From NCBI GenBank assembly GCA_963794475.1, contig CAWCDW010000003.1, positions 1,054,001-1,118,000 of the forward strand: 64,000 bases of DNA. The letters run 5' to 3'. The stretch is from GAS188 sp963794475. Its GTDB lineage: Bacteria; Pseudomonadota; Alphaproteobacteria; Rhizobiales; Beijerinckiaceae. Shown here piece after piece: positions 34,062-41,444 of the stretch. Made by a program: the position numbers and the translations under genes. The notes beneath the pieces were generated by a model, which worked only from the letters and a program-made list of their open reading frames with translations, had not been told where the DNA came from and made no database searches. Position 1 is the first letter of the stretch; each line of letters opens with the position of its first letter.

Positions 34062-35266
34062 GACAGGGCCGGCGCCTCACCGCGCGGAGAGAGCACGAAG
34101 AGCCGCCCGTGATGGCGCTGGCGCCCCGCGAGCGTCCCGGCTTCAGCCCCGCTTCCGAGAAAAAGATCGACGCGGCCGGGCCCGACGATCGCCGTGCCCG
34201 TGTCTTGCGCGATCATGAGCCGTTGCCATCGTCCCGACCTGCCGTTCGGCAGGGGGCGCTCGACGTCGACCCAGAAAGGCAGGCCGTAAGACCAGGCGTC
34301 GCGATCGATCGCGATCGAGCGTCCCGCCGTCAGAGCGAGGCCTGCACCCCCGAGCGGACCTTCGTCTTCTCTCAAAGCCTCCTCGATCGCGAAGAAGACG
34401 TAAGAGCGGTTGCGCCGCATGATCGCCCCGGCCTTTTCAAGATTCGCGCGCAGCCATGCCGTCAAGGTTTCGAGCGACATCTCGTCGGCGGCGATCGCGC
34501 CCTCCTCGATGAGAAGCCGCCCGATCGAGGTGTAGGGCCAGCCGTTTCGCCCAGCGTAGCGAAGCCGCATCCGGCGCCCATCCGTGAGCGTCACCTGTGC
34601 CGAGCCCTGCACCTGAATGATGAAGACTTCGACGCGGTCCTCGAGCCAGACGAGCTCGAGCCCTTGGCCCGCGAGAGCGCCGGCCTCGATGGCGGCCCGA
34701 TCGGGAAAAGGCAGGAGGCGCCGCGCCGTTCGTCGGGCGCTCGTGAGGGGAAGGTCGCAGCCGTCGAGCCGCTCGCCGCGGGGAAGCGTCACGAGATCGG
34801 AGGGGCGCGCCAGAAGGGGGGCTTGGAACCTCCCGCCCTGCTCCAGAGAACCTTCGGTCGCGGGCTCGAAATATCCGGTGAAGAACGGTTTCTCGGGCGT
34901 GCTCGGTGCCGCGTCGGGAAAGATTTCGAAGGGTAAAAAATGCGCTTCGAAGAAAGCGCGGGCCTCCGCGCCGTCGCGCGGCGTTGCGGAAAGCGCTGCT
35001 TTTCCGGCAGCCACAAGCGCGGCGCTCGGTCGGCGGGCGTGCCGCAAGGGGGTGAGCCCCTCGATGAAAGCGGCCGCGCCGGCCTTGAAGGCCTCGAATG
35101 CCGCCAGCGTGTCGTCCGCTTCCCAGCTAAGCAGCTCATGGAAGCCGGCATGGCGAAACGCGGACCCTTTCGTCACGGGCGCGACGATGGGCACCTCGGC
35201 TCGCTGCGGTTCGGCCGAAATCAAGCCCGCTCCGCCGGAAGGGGAAGCGCCGCCTGAACCGCTCAA
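34058..35266 (-). CDS. mltA: MltA-family murein lytic transglycosylase A
   Basis: MltA cleaves peptidoglycan to 1,6-anhydromuropeptides. The MltA domain (FFTGYFEPATEGSLEQGGRF starting at about residue 130) and the C-terminal 3D domain with its aspartates (MIAQDTGTAIVGPGRVDLFLGSG, starting near residue 350) are present. I prefer the TTG at 35266, which overlaps the Tim44-gene TGA as TTGA; a TTG at 35296 adds ten residues. Neither start gives a signal peptide or lipobox, which is odd for an envelope enzyme. It lies in the conserved order Tim44-mltA-smr on the minus strand. Confidence 0.9.
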   Translation of the reverse strand: MSGSGGASPSGGAGLISAEPQRAEVPIVAPVTKGSAFRHAGFHELLSWEADDTLAAFEAFKAGAAAFIEGLTPLRHARRPSAALVAAGKAALSATPRDGAEARAFFEAHFLPFEIFPDAAPSTPEKPFFTGYFEPATEGSLEQGGRFQAPLLARPSDLVTLPRGERLDGCDLPLTSARRTARRLLPFPDRAAIEAGALAGQGLELVWLEDRVEVFIIQVQGSAQVTLTDGRRMRLRYAGRNGWPYTSIGRLLIEEGAIAADEMSLETLTAWLRANLEKAGAIMRRNRSYVFFAIEEALREDEGPLGGAGLALTAGRSIAIDRDAWSYGLPFWVDVERPLPNGRSGRWQRLMIAQDTGTAIVGPGRVDLFLGSGAEAGTLAGRQRHHGRLFVLSPRGEAPALS

Positions 35267-35979
35267 TGGGTCGTTTCGGTCGCGACGAGCTGCCAATTCG
35301 GATCGGATGAGCGCGTATCGCGCGAAAACGTCCAGACATCGGTTACGTCGACGACCTTGTCGGCGCTGCCGTCGACGACCTTGCCGTCGCGGTCACGCGT
35401 GGCGGTGATCAGCTTGGAAAGGAAGCGCACCGTCACTTGGCCGAACATGTCCTTGACCTGCGCATCGACGATCTTGGCATCATCGATCGAGACGAGCGTC
35501 ATGTCGACCTTCTCGCCGCGGCTTTCGCGATCTGAGATTGCCTTCGAAAATCCCTCGAGCACCTCGGGTGAGAGGAGGTCTCGCAGCCTCTTGCGGTCGC
35601 CCTTGGCAAAGGAGGTGACCGTAATCTCATAAGCGCCCCTGGCGCCTGAAAGAAATCCGGCCGCATCGAATCCATGTGAGGCAGCATCGAGCGCGTCGAG
35701 ACCATTCGCGAGCGGGGAGCCAGGCTCCGCATAGCCTTTCCAGCGATCGGGATTGGCGCCGTCCTCGGCGCGCGTTCCGCGGTCGTTCGCCGCCGTTGCT
35801 ATCGGAATGACGTTCCCGGGCTGGCCGACGGCGTCGCGACGAAAGGGGGCGGGAGCGGCCTGGTTGCGCGGCGGCGCGTCCCGCTGCGGACGTTGACCGA
35901 GAACGGAACGCAGTCGCAGCACGATGAAAACCGCAACCGCAAGGAAAAATACCGTGGTGGCGTCGAATGAATCGAACAT
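35263..35979 (-). CDS. Tim44/TimA-domain protein
   Basis: The 238-residue protein has one N-terminal membrane segment (TTVFFLAVAVFIVLRL), a Pro/Ala-rich linker and a C-terminal Tim44-like domain (GFDAAGFLSGARGAYEITVTSF near residue 105, LLSPEVLEGFSKAI, and DVWTFSRDTRSSDPNWQLV near the end). The bacterial family is anchored to the inner membrane; its function is not settled, but it is related to the mitochondrial import motor subunit. It sits first in the Tim44-mltA-smr run. In related genomes fxsA and secB lie just beyond; here the neighbour is a DUF1674 gene instead. Confidence 0.92.
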   Translation of the reverse strand: MFDSFDATTVFFLAVAVFIVLRLRSVLGQRPQRDAPPRNQAAPAPFRRDAVGQPGNVIPIATAANDRGTRAEDGANPDRWKGYAEPGSPLANGLDALDAASHGFDAAGFLSGARGAYEITVTSFAKGDRKRLRDLLSPEVLEGFSKAISDRESRGEKVDMTLVSIDDAKIVDAQVKDMFGQVTVRFLSKLITATRDRDGKVVDGSADKVVDVTDVWTFSRDTRSSDPNWQLVATETTH

Positions 35980-36148
35980 GGGTCTTCAGCCTTCTTCCGC
36001 CCCATGCTCATGCCCACGAATTTGGGGCAGAAACAAGAGGAATGAAGCATTGCCGCCCCTTAGCGTCGAAATTTCCGGCGGAACTTCGCGGTTCACCAGG
36101 AAAGTCGAGCCGAATGCTCCCTTTCCCGCATTGCTGGCCGGTATCCCA

Positions 36149-36451
36149 TCAGAAATCCGTCGCGATCCCCTTCACCTCCCAATCGCCATATCGGACAGGG
36201 TCCAGTCCCCCCCGTCCGTTGTGCTCGTTCTTTTGCGCTTTCGCCAATTCCAGCTCAGCCGCCCGCGCCGCGGCCCGGCGCTCTCGCGCTTCCGCCAACG
36301 CGCGCTCGGCGGCATTGCGGCGCAATAACCGCGCGCGATCATCAGCCTTGGCTTCCTGGCCCCTCACCGTGGCCTTGCCATGCGCCGATGCGGGATCCCG
36401 AGAGAGCGAGCGAGCCTCGTTCGGCGTGGATCGGGCGGGCGGTCTTGTCAT
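36149..36451 (-). CDS. DUF1674 protein (SDHAF4-like succinate dehydrogenase assembly factor family)
   Basis: The C-terminus GGLDPVRYGDWEVKGIATDF is the defining motif of this short family, related to the mitochondrial SDH assembly factor 4. The rest is a highly charged helix (Ala/Arg/Glu-rich). The start at 36451 gives about 100 residues, the usual size; a longer in-frame reading to 36532 adds a Cys-rich piece unlike the family. In Hyphomicrobiales this gene is divergent from rsmB and the heparinase-like gene; here rsmB is missing from the gap. Confidence 0.85.
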   Translation of the reverse strand: MTRPPARSTPNEARSLSRDPASAHGKATVRGQEAKADDRARLLRRNAAERALAEARERRAAARAAELELAKAQKNEHNGRGGLDPVRYGDWEVKGIATDF

Positions 36452-36855
36452 CTTACACGAGTGTCCAGAACGCTCTTCCACTCCACATGTGCGCTTGGCT
36501 CCGCAAAGGCAAGGCTCGAGGCCTTCGTGCACTTTCGTCCGAAAGCATTGCCTCCGACTTCTTGGCGCCTGCTTCTTGGCTTGCTCGCTCTCAAGCTATA
36601 GGAGGGCTTTGGGCGTGATGTTCGAGGGATGGGAGTTGTGGCCATGGCATCATGCTCGGCAAAGAGGGGCGCGCGTTCGCGCGGCCGAGGCGTTCCGCCG
36701 GGCCGAAATCAGGCGCTGGCGAGGGAGAATCCGAATGGAGGGTTCCCCTAAGTCGGTAAAATCTGTCACATACTTCATGGGGTCGGGGCCGACCCCCTTT
36801 TTGAGGGGGCATTTGGCGGGGCGGAATTTAAAACAGCATCGGCAAAGGAGCGAGG
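36452..36855. other. Intergenic region where rsmB would be expected
   Basis: This 404-bp gap separates DUF1674 (minus) and the heparinase-like gene (plus). It holds an intrinsic-terminator-like hairpin at 36779-36802 and an AGGAGGG at about 36600 followed by an ATG whose ORF does not resemble a protein family. I see no remnant of rsmB. Confidence 0.6.
36779..36802 (+). terminator. Intrinsic terminator-like hairpin with T-run
   Basis: GGGGTCG pairs with CGACCCC around a GGGC loop, followed by CTTTTT. This is the clearest Rho-independent terminator pattern seen in the window. It lies about 54 bases before the heparinase-gene start and would isolate that gene from upstream plus-strand transcription. 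Confidence 0.65.
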
Positions 36856-38533
36856 GTGGCTGGATCGCGGTGGCGAACGACGGCAATGGGCCACGCCTGG
36901 TTTCGCACCGGCGCGGCCTTGCGCGCCTTGCCGGCGCGAGTCTAGCGCGTCCACGCTGCGGATGCCGAGGCGCCTCCTCATCGCGCCGCCCGATCCGCGC
37001 ACCCATGATCCGACCGTCGCGGAGGATATTCTCGCCGGGTTCTTCGTCTTCGCCGGGAAAGTCGTGCACGCGCAAGGCCAATCGCCTTTCGAGATGGCGC
37101 CGCCATCTTCGCAATGGGAGATTTTGCTGAACGGCTTTGGCTGGCTGCGCCATCTGCGCGTTGCCGAAAATCCGCTGGCGAGGACGAATGCGCGAGCGCT
37201 CATCACCGATTTTCTCCGGCTGCGCCGCAACAATGGAGATCCCGCCTGGGCACCTCCTGTCGCCGCGCGGCGACTCTTATCCTGGATCAGCGCCTCGCCT
37301 TATCTCCTCGAAGGCGCCGATCTCGTGTTTTATCGCAGGTTCATGCGGGCCATCGGCCAGCATGCCCGCCATCTCGTCGTCGGCATCCGGGGCGGTTTCC
37401 CGCCCGAGGAGCGCTTCCTTCCGGCGATCGCGATTTGCGCGCTCGCGCTTTCCTCCGAGGCCAAGCCGAGGCTGTTGCGGCAGGCGAACCGGGCGCTCGC
37501 AGGCGAGATCAGGCGATGCATCTTGGAGGATGGCGGCCACGTCAGCAGATCGCCGCGCGCGATCGTCGACCTTCTCCTCGATCTCTTGCCGCTTCGCCAT
37601 CTTTTCCTGGCGAAGAATGAGGACCCGCCCGAGCTCCTGCAAACGACGCTCGGCCGCAGCCTGCAGCTCTTGCGCCTGCTTCGGCTCGGCGACGGAAATC
37701 TCGGCCTGTTTCACGGCATGGGCTATATGCCGGCCGATTCGCTGGCCATCGTTTTTCGTTACGAGCACGTTTCAGGCGAGCCGCTCCTCAGCGCGCCGGC
37801 CTCCGGCTACGAGCGTCTGGCGGCTGGCACGACTGCGTTGCTCATGGATGTCGGCGGCCCACCCCCTTTTGCCTTCTCACGATCCGCGCATGCGAGTGCG
37901 CTCGCCTTCGAGTTTTCGGACGGCCCTTGGCGGCTGGTCGTGAACTGCGGGGCGCCCATCACCGGATCGAGCGCGGCCCGGGAGGCGGCGCGCCACACGG
38001 CCGCGCACTCGACGCTCGTCATCGCGGACACCTCGTCTTGCCATTTCGAGACCCGCAATGCGAGAACCGAGCTGGGCGCGGCCATCATCGATCGCCCGAC
38101 CCCGCCCAAGGTTCTGCGGGAGGAAAACGAGGCCGGAACGCGCTTGACCGCAATGCATCACGGTTATGCGCGCCGCTTCGGGCTGCTGCATGAGCGCGGC
38201 CTCGCCTTGAGCCCTGACGGGACCACCGTGCACGGCCTCGACGCGCTCGTCGATGCCGATCCAAAGCGTCCGCCGTCCGCCGTCCCCTTCGCGCTTCGCT
38301 TTCATCTTCATCCCCATGTCCGGGCGACGCTGCAATCCCCGGAAGGCGGCATCAGGCTCGATCTTCCAAGCGGGGTTTCCTGGCATTTCGAAGTCGCGGG
38401 TCAGCGGCCGGTGCTCGAGGAGAGCGTCTTTTATGCCGCGGCCGATGGGGCCGGGCGGACGCAGCAGATCGTCATCGAGGCTCAATCCTCCATCACCCGC
38501 GAGATCGCCTGGCGCTTCACTCGCATGCGGTAG
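36856..38533 (+). pseudogene. Heparinase II/III-like protein, N-terminal +1 frameshift
   Basis: The family is a predicted alginate/heparin-lyase-like enzyme conserved beside purH in Hyphomicrobiales; its substrate is unknown. The main reading frame from 36962 starts at PRRLLIAPPDPRTHDPT and includes the N-terminal (alpha/alpha) part (WEILLNGFGWLRHLR), GHVSRSPRAIVDLLLDL, FHGMGYM and the C-terminal beta-sandwich (HSTLVIADTSSCHF). That ATG lacks a Shine-Dalgarno sequence. A GTG at 36856 has AAAGGAG five bases upstream and reads AGSRWRTTAMGHAWFRTGAALRALPARV, resembling the usual N-terminus, then stops; one surplus base near 36935 would join the frames into 558 residues, the normal length. The join is inferred. 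Confidence 0.82.
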
Positions 38534-38687
38534 CCGCAAAAGCAAAAACCAACCGCCGGAGCTGGCTAGATATCCAGAGGCGGCGGGTGAGCGCAGGCTT
38601 GATCCCGAAGCGAAGGCCCCTCGAACACTTTTCGCTCGCTTCTGTCGCCTTTCATCGGTTCGTGATATCGCCGCTCGATCCATCGCC

Positions 38688-38729
38688 CAGGACCATCCGC
38701 TCAGGACCATTCGCTCAGGACCATCCGCT
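38688..38729. repeat. 14-bp tandem repeat (3 copies) abutting the purH start
   Basis: CAGGACCATCCGCT is repeated at 38688-38701, 38702-38715 (one mismatch: CAGGACCATTCGCT) and 38716-38729, ending one base before the purH ATG. Each unit contains AGGA; the last AGGA is ten bases upstream of the ATG and may serve as the ribosome binding site. Confidence 0.9.
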
Positions 38730-38730
38730 C

Positions 38731-40320
38731 ATGGCCTCCGATCTTCGGCGCGTGACGCGCGCCCTCCTTTCGGTCTCGGACAAGACGGGGCTCGTCACCT
38801 TGGCGCGCACGCTCGCGGCGCGCGGCATCGCGCTCGTCTCGACGGGCGGCACCGCCAAGGCGCTGAAGGAGGCGGGCCTCGAGGTCACCGATGTGGCGGA
38901 GCTGACCGGCTTTCCGGAGATGATGGATGGAAGGCTCAAGACCTTGCATCCCAAGGTGCATGGCGGGCTCCTCGCCATTCGTGAAAATCCCGAGCATGAG
39001 GCGGCGATGCTGGCGCATGGCATCGAGGCCATCGATCTTCTCGTCGTCAACCTCTACCCGTTCGAGCAAATGCTCGCCCGATCCGCCCCTTTCGACGCTT
39101 GCGTCGAGAATATCGACGTCGGCGGCCCGGCCATGATTCGCGGCGCCGCGAAGAACCACGCGGATGTGGCGGTCGTCGTCGATCCCGAAGATTATGCGGA
39201 AGTTGCCGCCGAGCTCGATGCCCATGACGGATCGACCACGCTCGCCTTGCGGCGCCGCCTCGCCGCCAACGCCTATGCGCGAACGGCTGCCTATGACGCG
39301 GCCATCTCCAACTGGCTGTTGCGCGAGACGGGCGTCGAGGCGCCGCGCGCCTTCGCGCTCGGCGGGCTTTTGGCGCAGGCCCTGCGTTATGGGGAAAACC
39401 CGCATCAGACGGCCGGGTTCTATCGCCTCGCCGAACCGCGATTCGGTGTGGCGACCGCGCGCCAGATCCAGGGCAAGGCGCTTTCCTACAACAACATCAA
39501 CGACACCGACGCGGCCATCGAATGCGTCGCCGAATTCGAGCGTGATCGTCCGGCCTGCGTGATCGTCAAGCACGCCAACCCTTGCGGCGTCGCGATCGGA
39601 AGCGATCTCGTGGAGGCTTACCGCAAGGCGCTGCGCTGCGACCCGACCTCGGCTTTCGGGGGGATCGTCGCGGTCAATCGCCGGCTCGACCACGCTTCGG
39701 CCACGGCGATCGCCGGCATCTTCACCGAGGTCGTGGTCGCGCCCGAAGCGGATGAAGCTGCGCTCGGCGTCTTCGCGGCGAAGAAGAATTTGCGGCTTCT
39801 GCTCACCGGCGGCTTGCCGGACCCCGCCGCGGCCGGCCTTGCGGTTCGCACGGTCGGAGGCGGCTTCCTCGTGCAATCGCGCGACGCGGCGGTTCTCGCC
39901 GAGAGCGAGCTCAAAACGGTCACGCGTCGGGCACCGACACGGGCCGAGCTCGAGGATCTCGAATTTGCCTGGCGGGTTTGCAAGCACGTCAAATCAAATG
40001 CCATCGTCTACGCCAAGGACGGGGCGAGCGTCGGCATCGGAGCGGGCCAGATGAGCCGGGTCGACGCGGCGCGCATCGCCGCCTGGAAAGCGGTGGAGGC
40101 CGCCAAGGCGGCCGGTCTCAACGAGAGCCTCGCCAAGGGCGCGGTCGTCGCCTCGGACGCGTTCTTTCCGTTTCCGGATGGGCTTTTGGCGGCGATCGAA
40201 GCTGGCGCCACGGCGGTGATCCAGCCGGGCGGCTCGCTCCGCGACCCGGAAGTGATCGCGGCCGCCGACGAAGCCGGCATCGCCATGGTCTTTACCGGCG
40301 TGCGGCATTTCCGGCATTAG
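38731..40320 (+). CDS. purH: Bifunctional AICAR transformylase/IMP cyclohydrolase PurH
   Basis: PurH carries out the last two steps of IMP synthesis. The N-terminal MGS-like cyclohydrolase domain has ALLSVSDKTGLVTLARTLAARG (starting at about residue 9), STGGTAKALKEAG and ENIDVGGPAMIRGAAKNH; the transformylase domain has the catalytic Lys-His of VIVKHANPCGVA and ends HVKSNAIVYAKDG...FFPFPDGLLAAIEAG. The ATG at 38731 gives 529 residues, the normal length. A three-copy repeat lies directly upstream and may affect translation. It follows the heparinase-like gene as in relatives. Confidence 0.98.
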   Translation: MASDLRRVTRALLSVSDKTGLVTLARTLAARGIALVSTGGTAKALKEAGLEVTDVAELTGFPEMMDGRLKTLHPKVHGGLLAIRENPEHEAAMLAHGIEAIDLLVVNLYPFEQMLARSAPFDACVENIDVGGPAMIRGAAKNHADVAVVVDPEDYAEVAAELDAHDGSTTLALRRRLAANAYARTAAYDAAISNWLLRETGVEAPRAFALGGLLAQALRYGENPHQTAGFYRLAEPRFGVATARQIQGKALSYNNINDTDAAIECVAEFERDRPACVIVKHANPCGVAIGSDLVEAYRKALRCDPTSAFGGIVAVNRRLDHASATAIAGIFTEVVVAPEADEAALGVFAAKKNLRLLLTGGLPDPAAAGLAVRTVGGGFLVQSRDAAVLAESELKTVTRRAPTRAELEDLEFAWRVCKHVKSNAIVYAKDGASVGIGAGQMSRVDAARIAAWKAVEAAKAAGLNESLAKGAVVASDAFFPFPDGLLAAIEAGATAVIQPGGSLRDPEVIAAADEAGIAMVFTGVRHFRH

Positions 40321-40380
40321 GGCGCTCTCCTCGGCGACGTCATTGGCGCTTCGCTCTCGCACCGAGAAAAAGGACAAGAT

Positions 40381-41394
40381 ATGGACTATCGCAGGCTGGG
40401 CCGCAGCGGCCTGAAAATCTCACCTTTGTGCCTCGGCACGATGATGTTCGGGGCGCAGACGGATGAGGCGACGGCAAAGCGCATCATCGCGAGAGCCCGC
40501 GAGCAAGGCGTCAACTTCATCGACACGGCCGATGCCTACGCGGAGGGCCGCTCGGAGGAGATCGTCGGGCGGGCCATCAAGACGCAGCGCGACGACTGGG
40601 TCGTCGCCACCAAGCTCGGCAATCCGATCGGCACGCGCCCGGGCGATACCGGCCTCTCACGCCATTGGATGATGCGCGCGGCGGAAGCGAGCCTGCGGCG
40701 CCTCGGCATCGATTGCATCGACATCTATTACTTCCACAAGGAAGATCACGAGACGCCGCTTGCCGAATCCGTGCATGCCGTCGCCGATCTGATCCGCCAG
40801 GGCAAGGTGAGGTATTTCGGCGTCTCGAACTTCCGCTCCTGGCGCATCGCGGAGATTTGCCGGCTTTGTGACGAACTCGGCATCGACCGTCCCGTCGTGA
40901 GCCAGCCCTATTATAACGCCATGAACCGCATGCCGGAAACCGAGCATCTTCCCGCTTGCGGCTTCTATGGCCTCGGCGTCGTGCCTTACAGCCCCTTGGC
41001 GCGCGGCGTGCTCACGGGCAAATATCGGCCCGATGCGGAGCCTCTCGAGGGCTCGCGCGCGGCGCGGCGCGATCAGCGCATGATGCAAAGCGAATGGCGC
41101 CCGGAATCCCTGCGCTTCGCGCAAGAGATCAAGGATCATGCGCAAGCGCGCGGCATCGGCGCCGGCGAGTTCGCGGTGGCTTGGCTCCTGAACAACAAGC
41201 TCGTCACCTCGGTGATCGCCGGGCCACGCACCGAGGCGCAGTGGGAGGATTATCCGAAGGCGCTCGCCTATCGCTTCACGGCCGAGGACGAAGCCTTGAT
41301 CGACCGCCTCGTCGCGCCCGGCCATCCCTCGACGCCCGGCTATAACGATCCGGCCTACCCGATTGAAGGGCGGCTCACGCACACCGCGAGCTGA
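40381..41394 (+). CDS. Aldo/keto reductase
   Basis: The 337-residue protein is a (beta/alpha)8 aldo/keto reductase, predicted NADPH-dependent, cytosolic. The catalytic tetrad is visible: Asp and Tyr in FIDTADAYAEGRSEE, Lys in VVATKLGNP and His in YYFHKEDHE; cofactor elements GVSNFRSW and the C-terminal IAGPRTEAQWED are also present. It resembles the YdjG/YghZ-type general reductases; the substrate is unknown. AAGGA lies nine bases before the ATG at 40381. It follows purH by 60 bp and converges with the glutamate dehydrogenase gene. Confidence 0.92.
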   Translation: MDYRRLGRSGLKISPLCLGTMMFGAQTDEATAKRIIARAREQGVNFIDTADAYAEGRSEEIVGRAIKTQRDDWVVATKLGNPIGTRPGDTGLSRHWMMRAAEASLRRLGIDCIDIYYFHKEDHETPLAESVHAVADLIRQGKVRYFGVSNFRSWRIAEICRLCDELGIDRPVVSQPYYNAMNRMPETEHLPACGFYGLGVVPYSPLARGVLTGKYRPDAEPLEGSRAARRDQRMMQSEWRPESLRFAQEIKDHAQARGIGAGEFAVAWLLNNKLVTSVIAGPRTEAQWEDYPKALAYRFTAEDEALIDRLVAPGHPSTPGYNDPAYPIEGRLTHTAS

Positions 41395-41444
41395 GGCGAA
41401 ATCAGGCGGCACGCGCCGAAAGAGGCGCCCGCCCCGGACACGCG

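Noticed and set aside
36618..36961. ATG-initiated frame after AGGAGGG at about 36600
   Set aside because: The peptide runs through the terminator-like hairpin and resembles no family; the Shine-Dalgarno match may be coincidental.
38534..38730. Purine riboswitch upstream of purH
   Set aside because: No conserved purine or PreQ1 aptamer core was recognised; the only structure is the tandem repeat.
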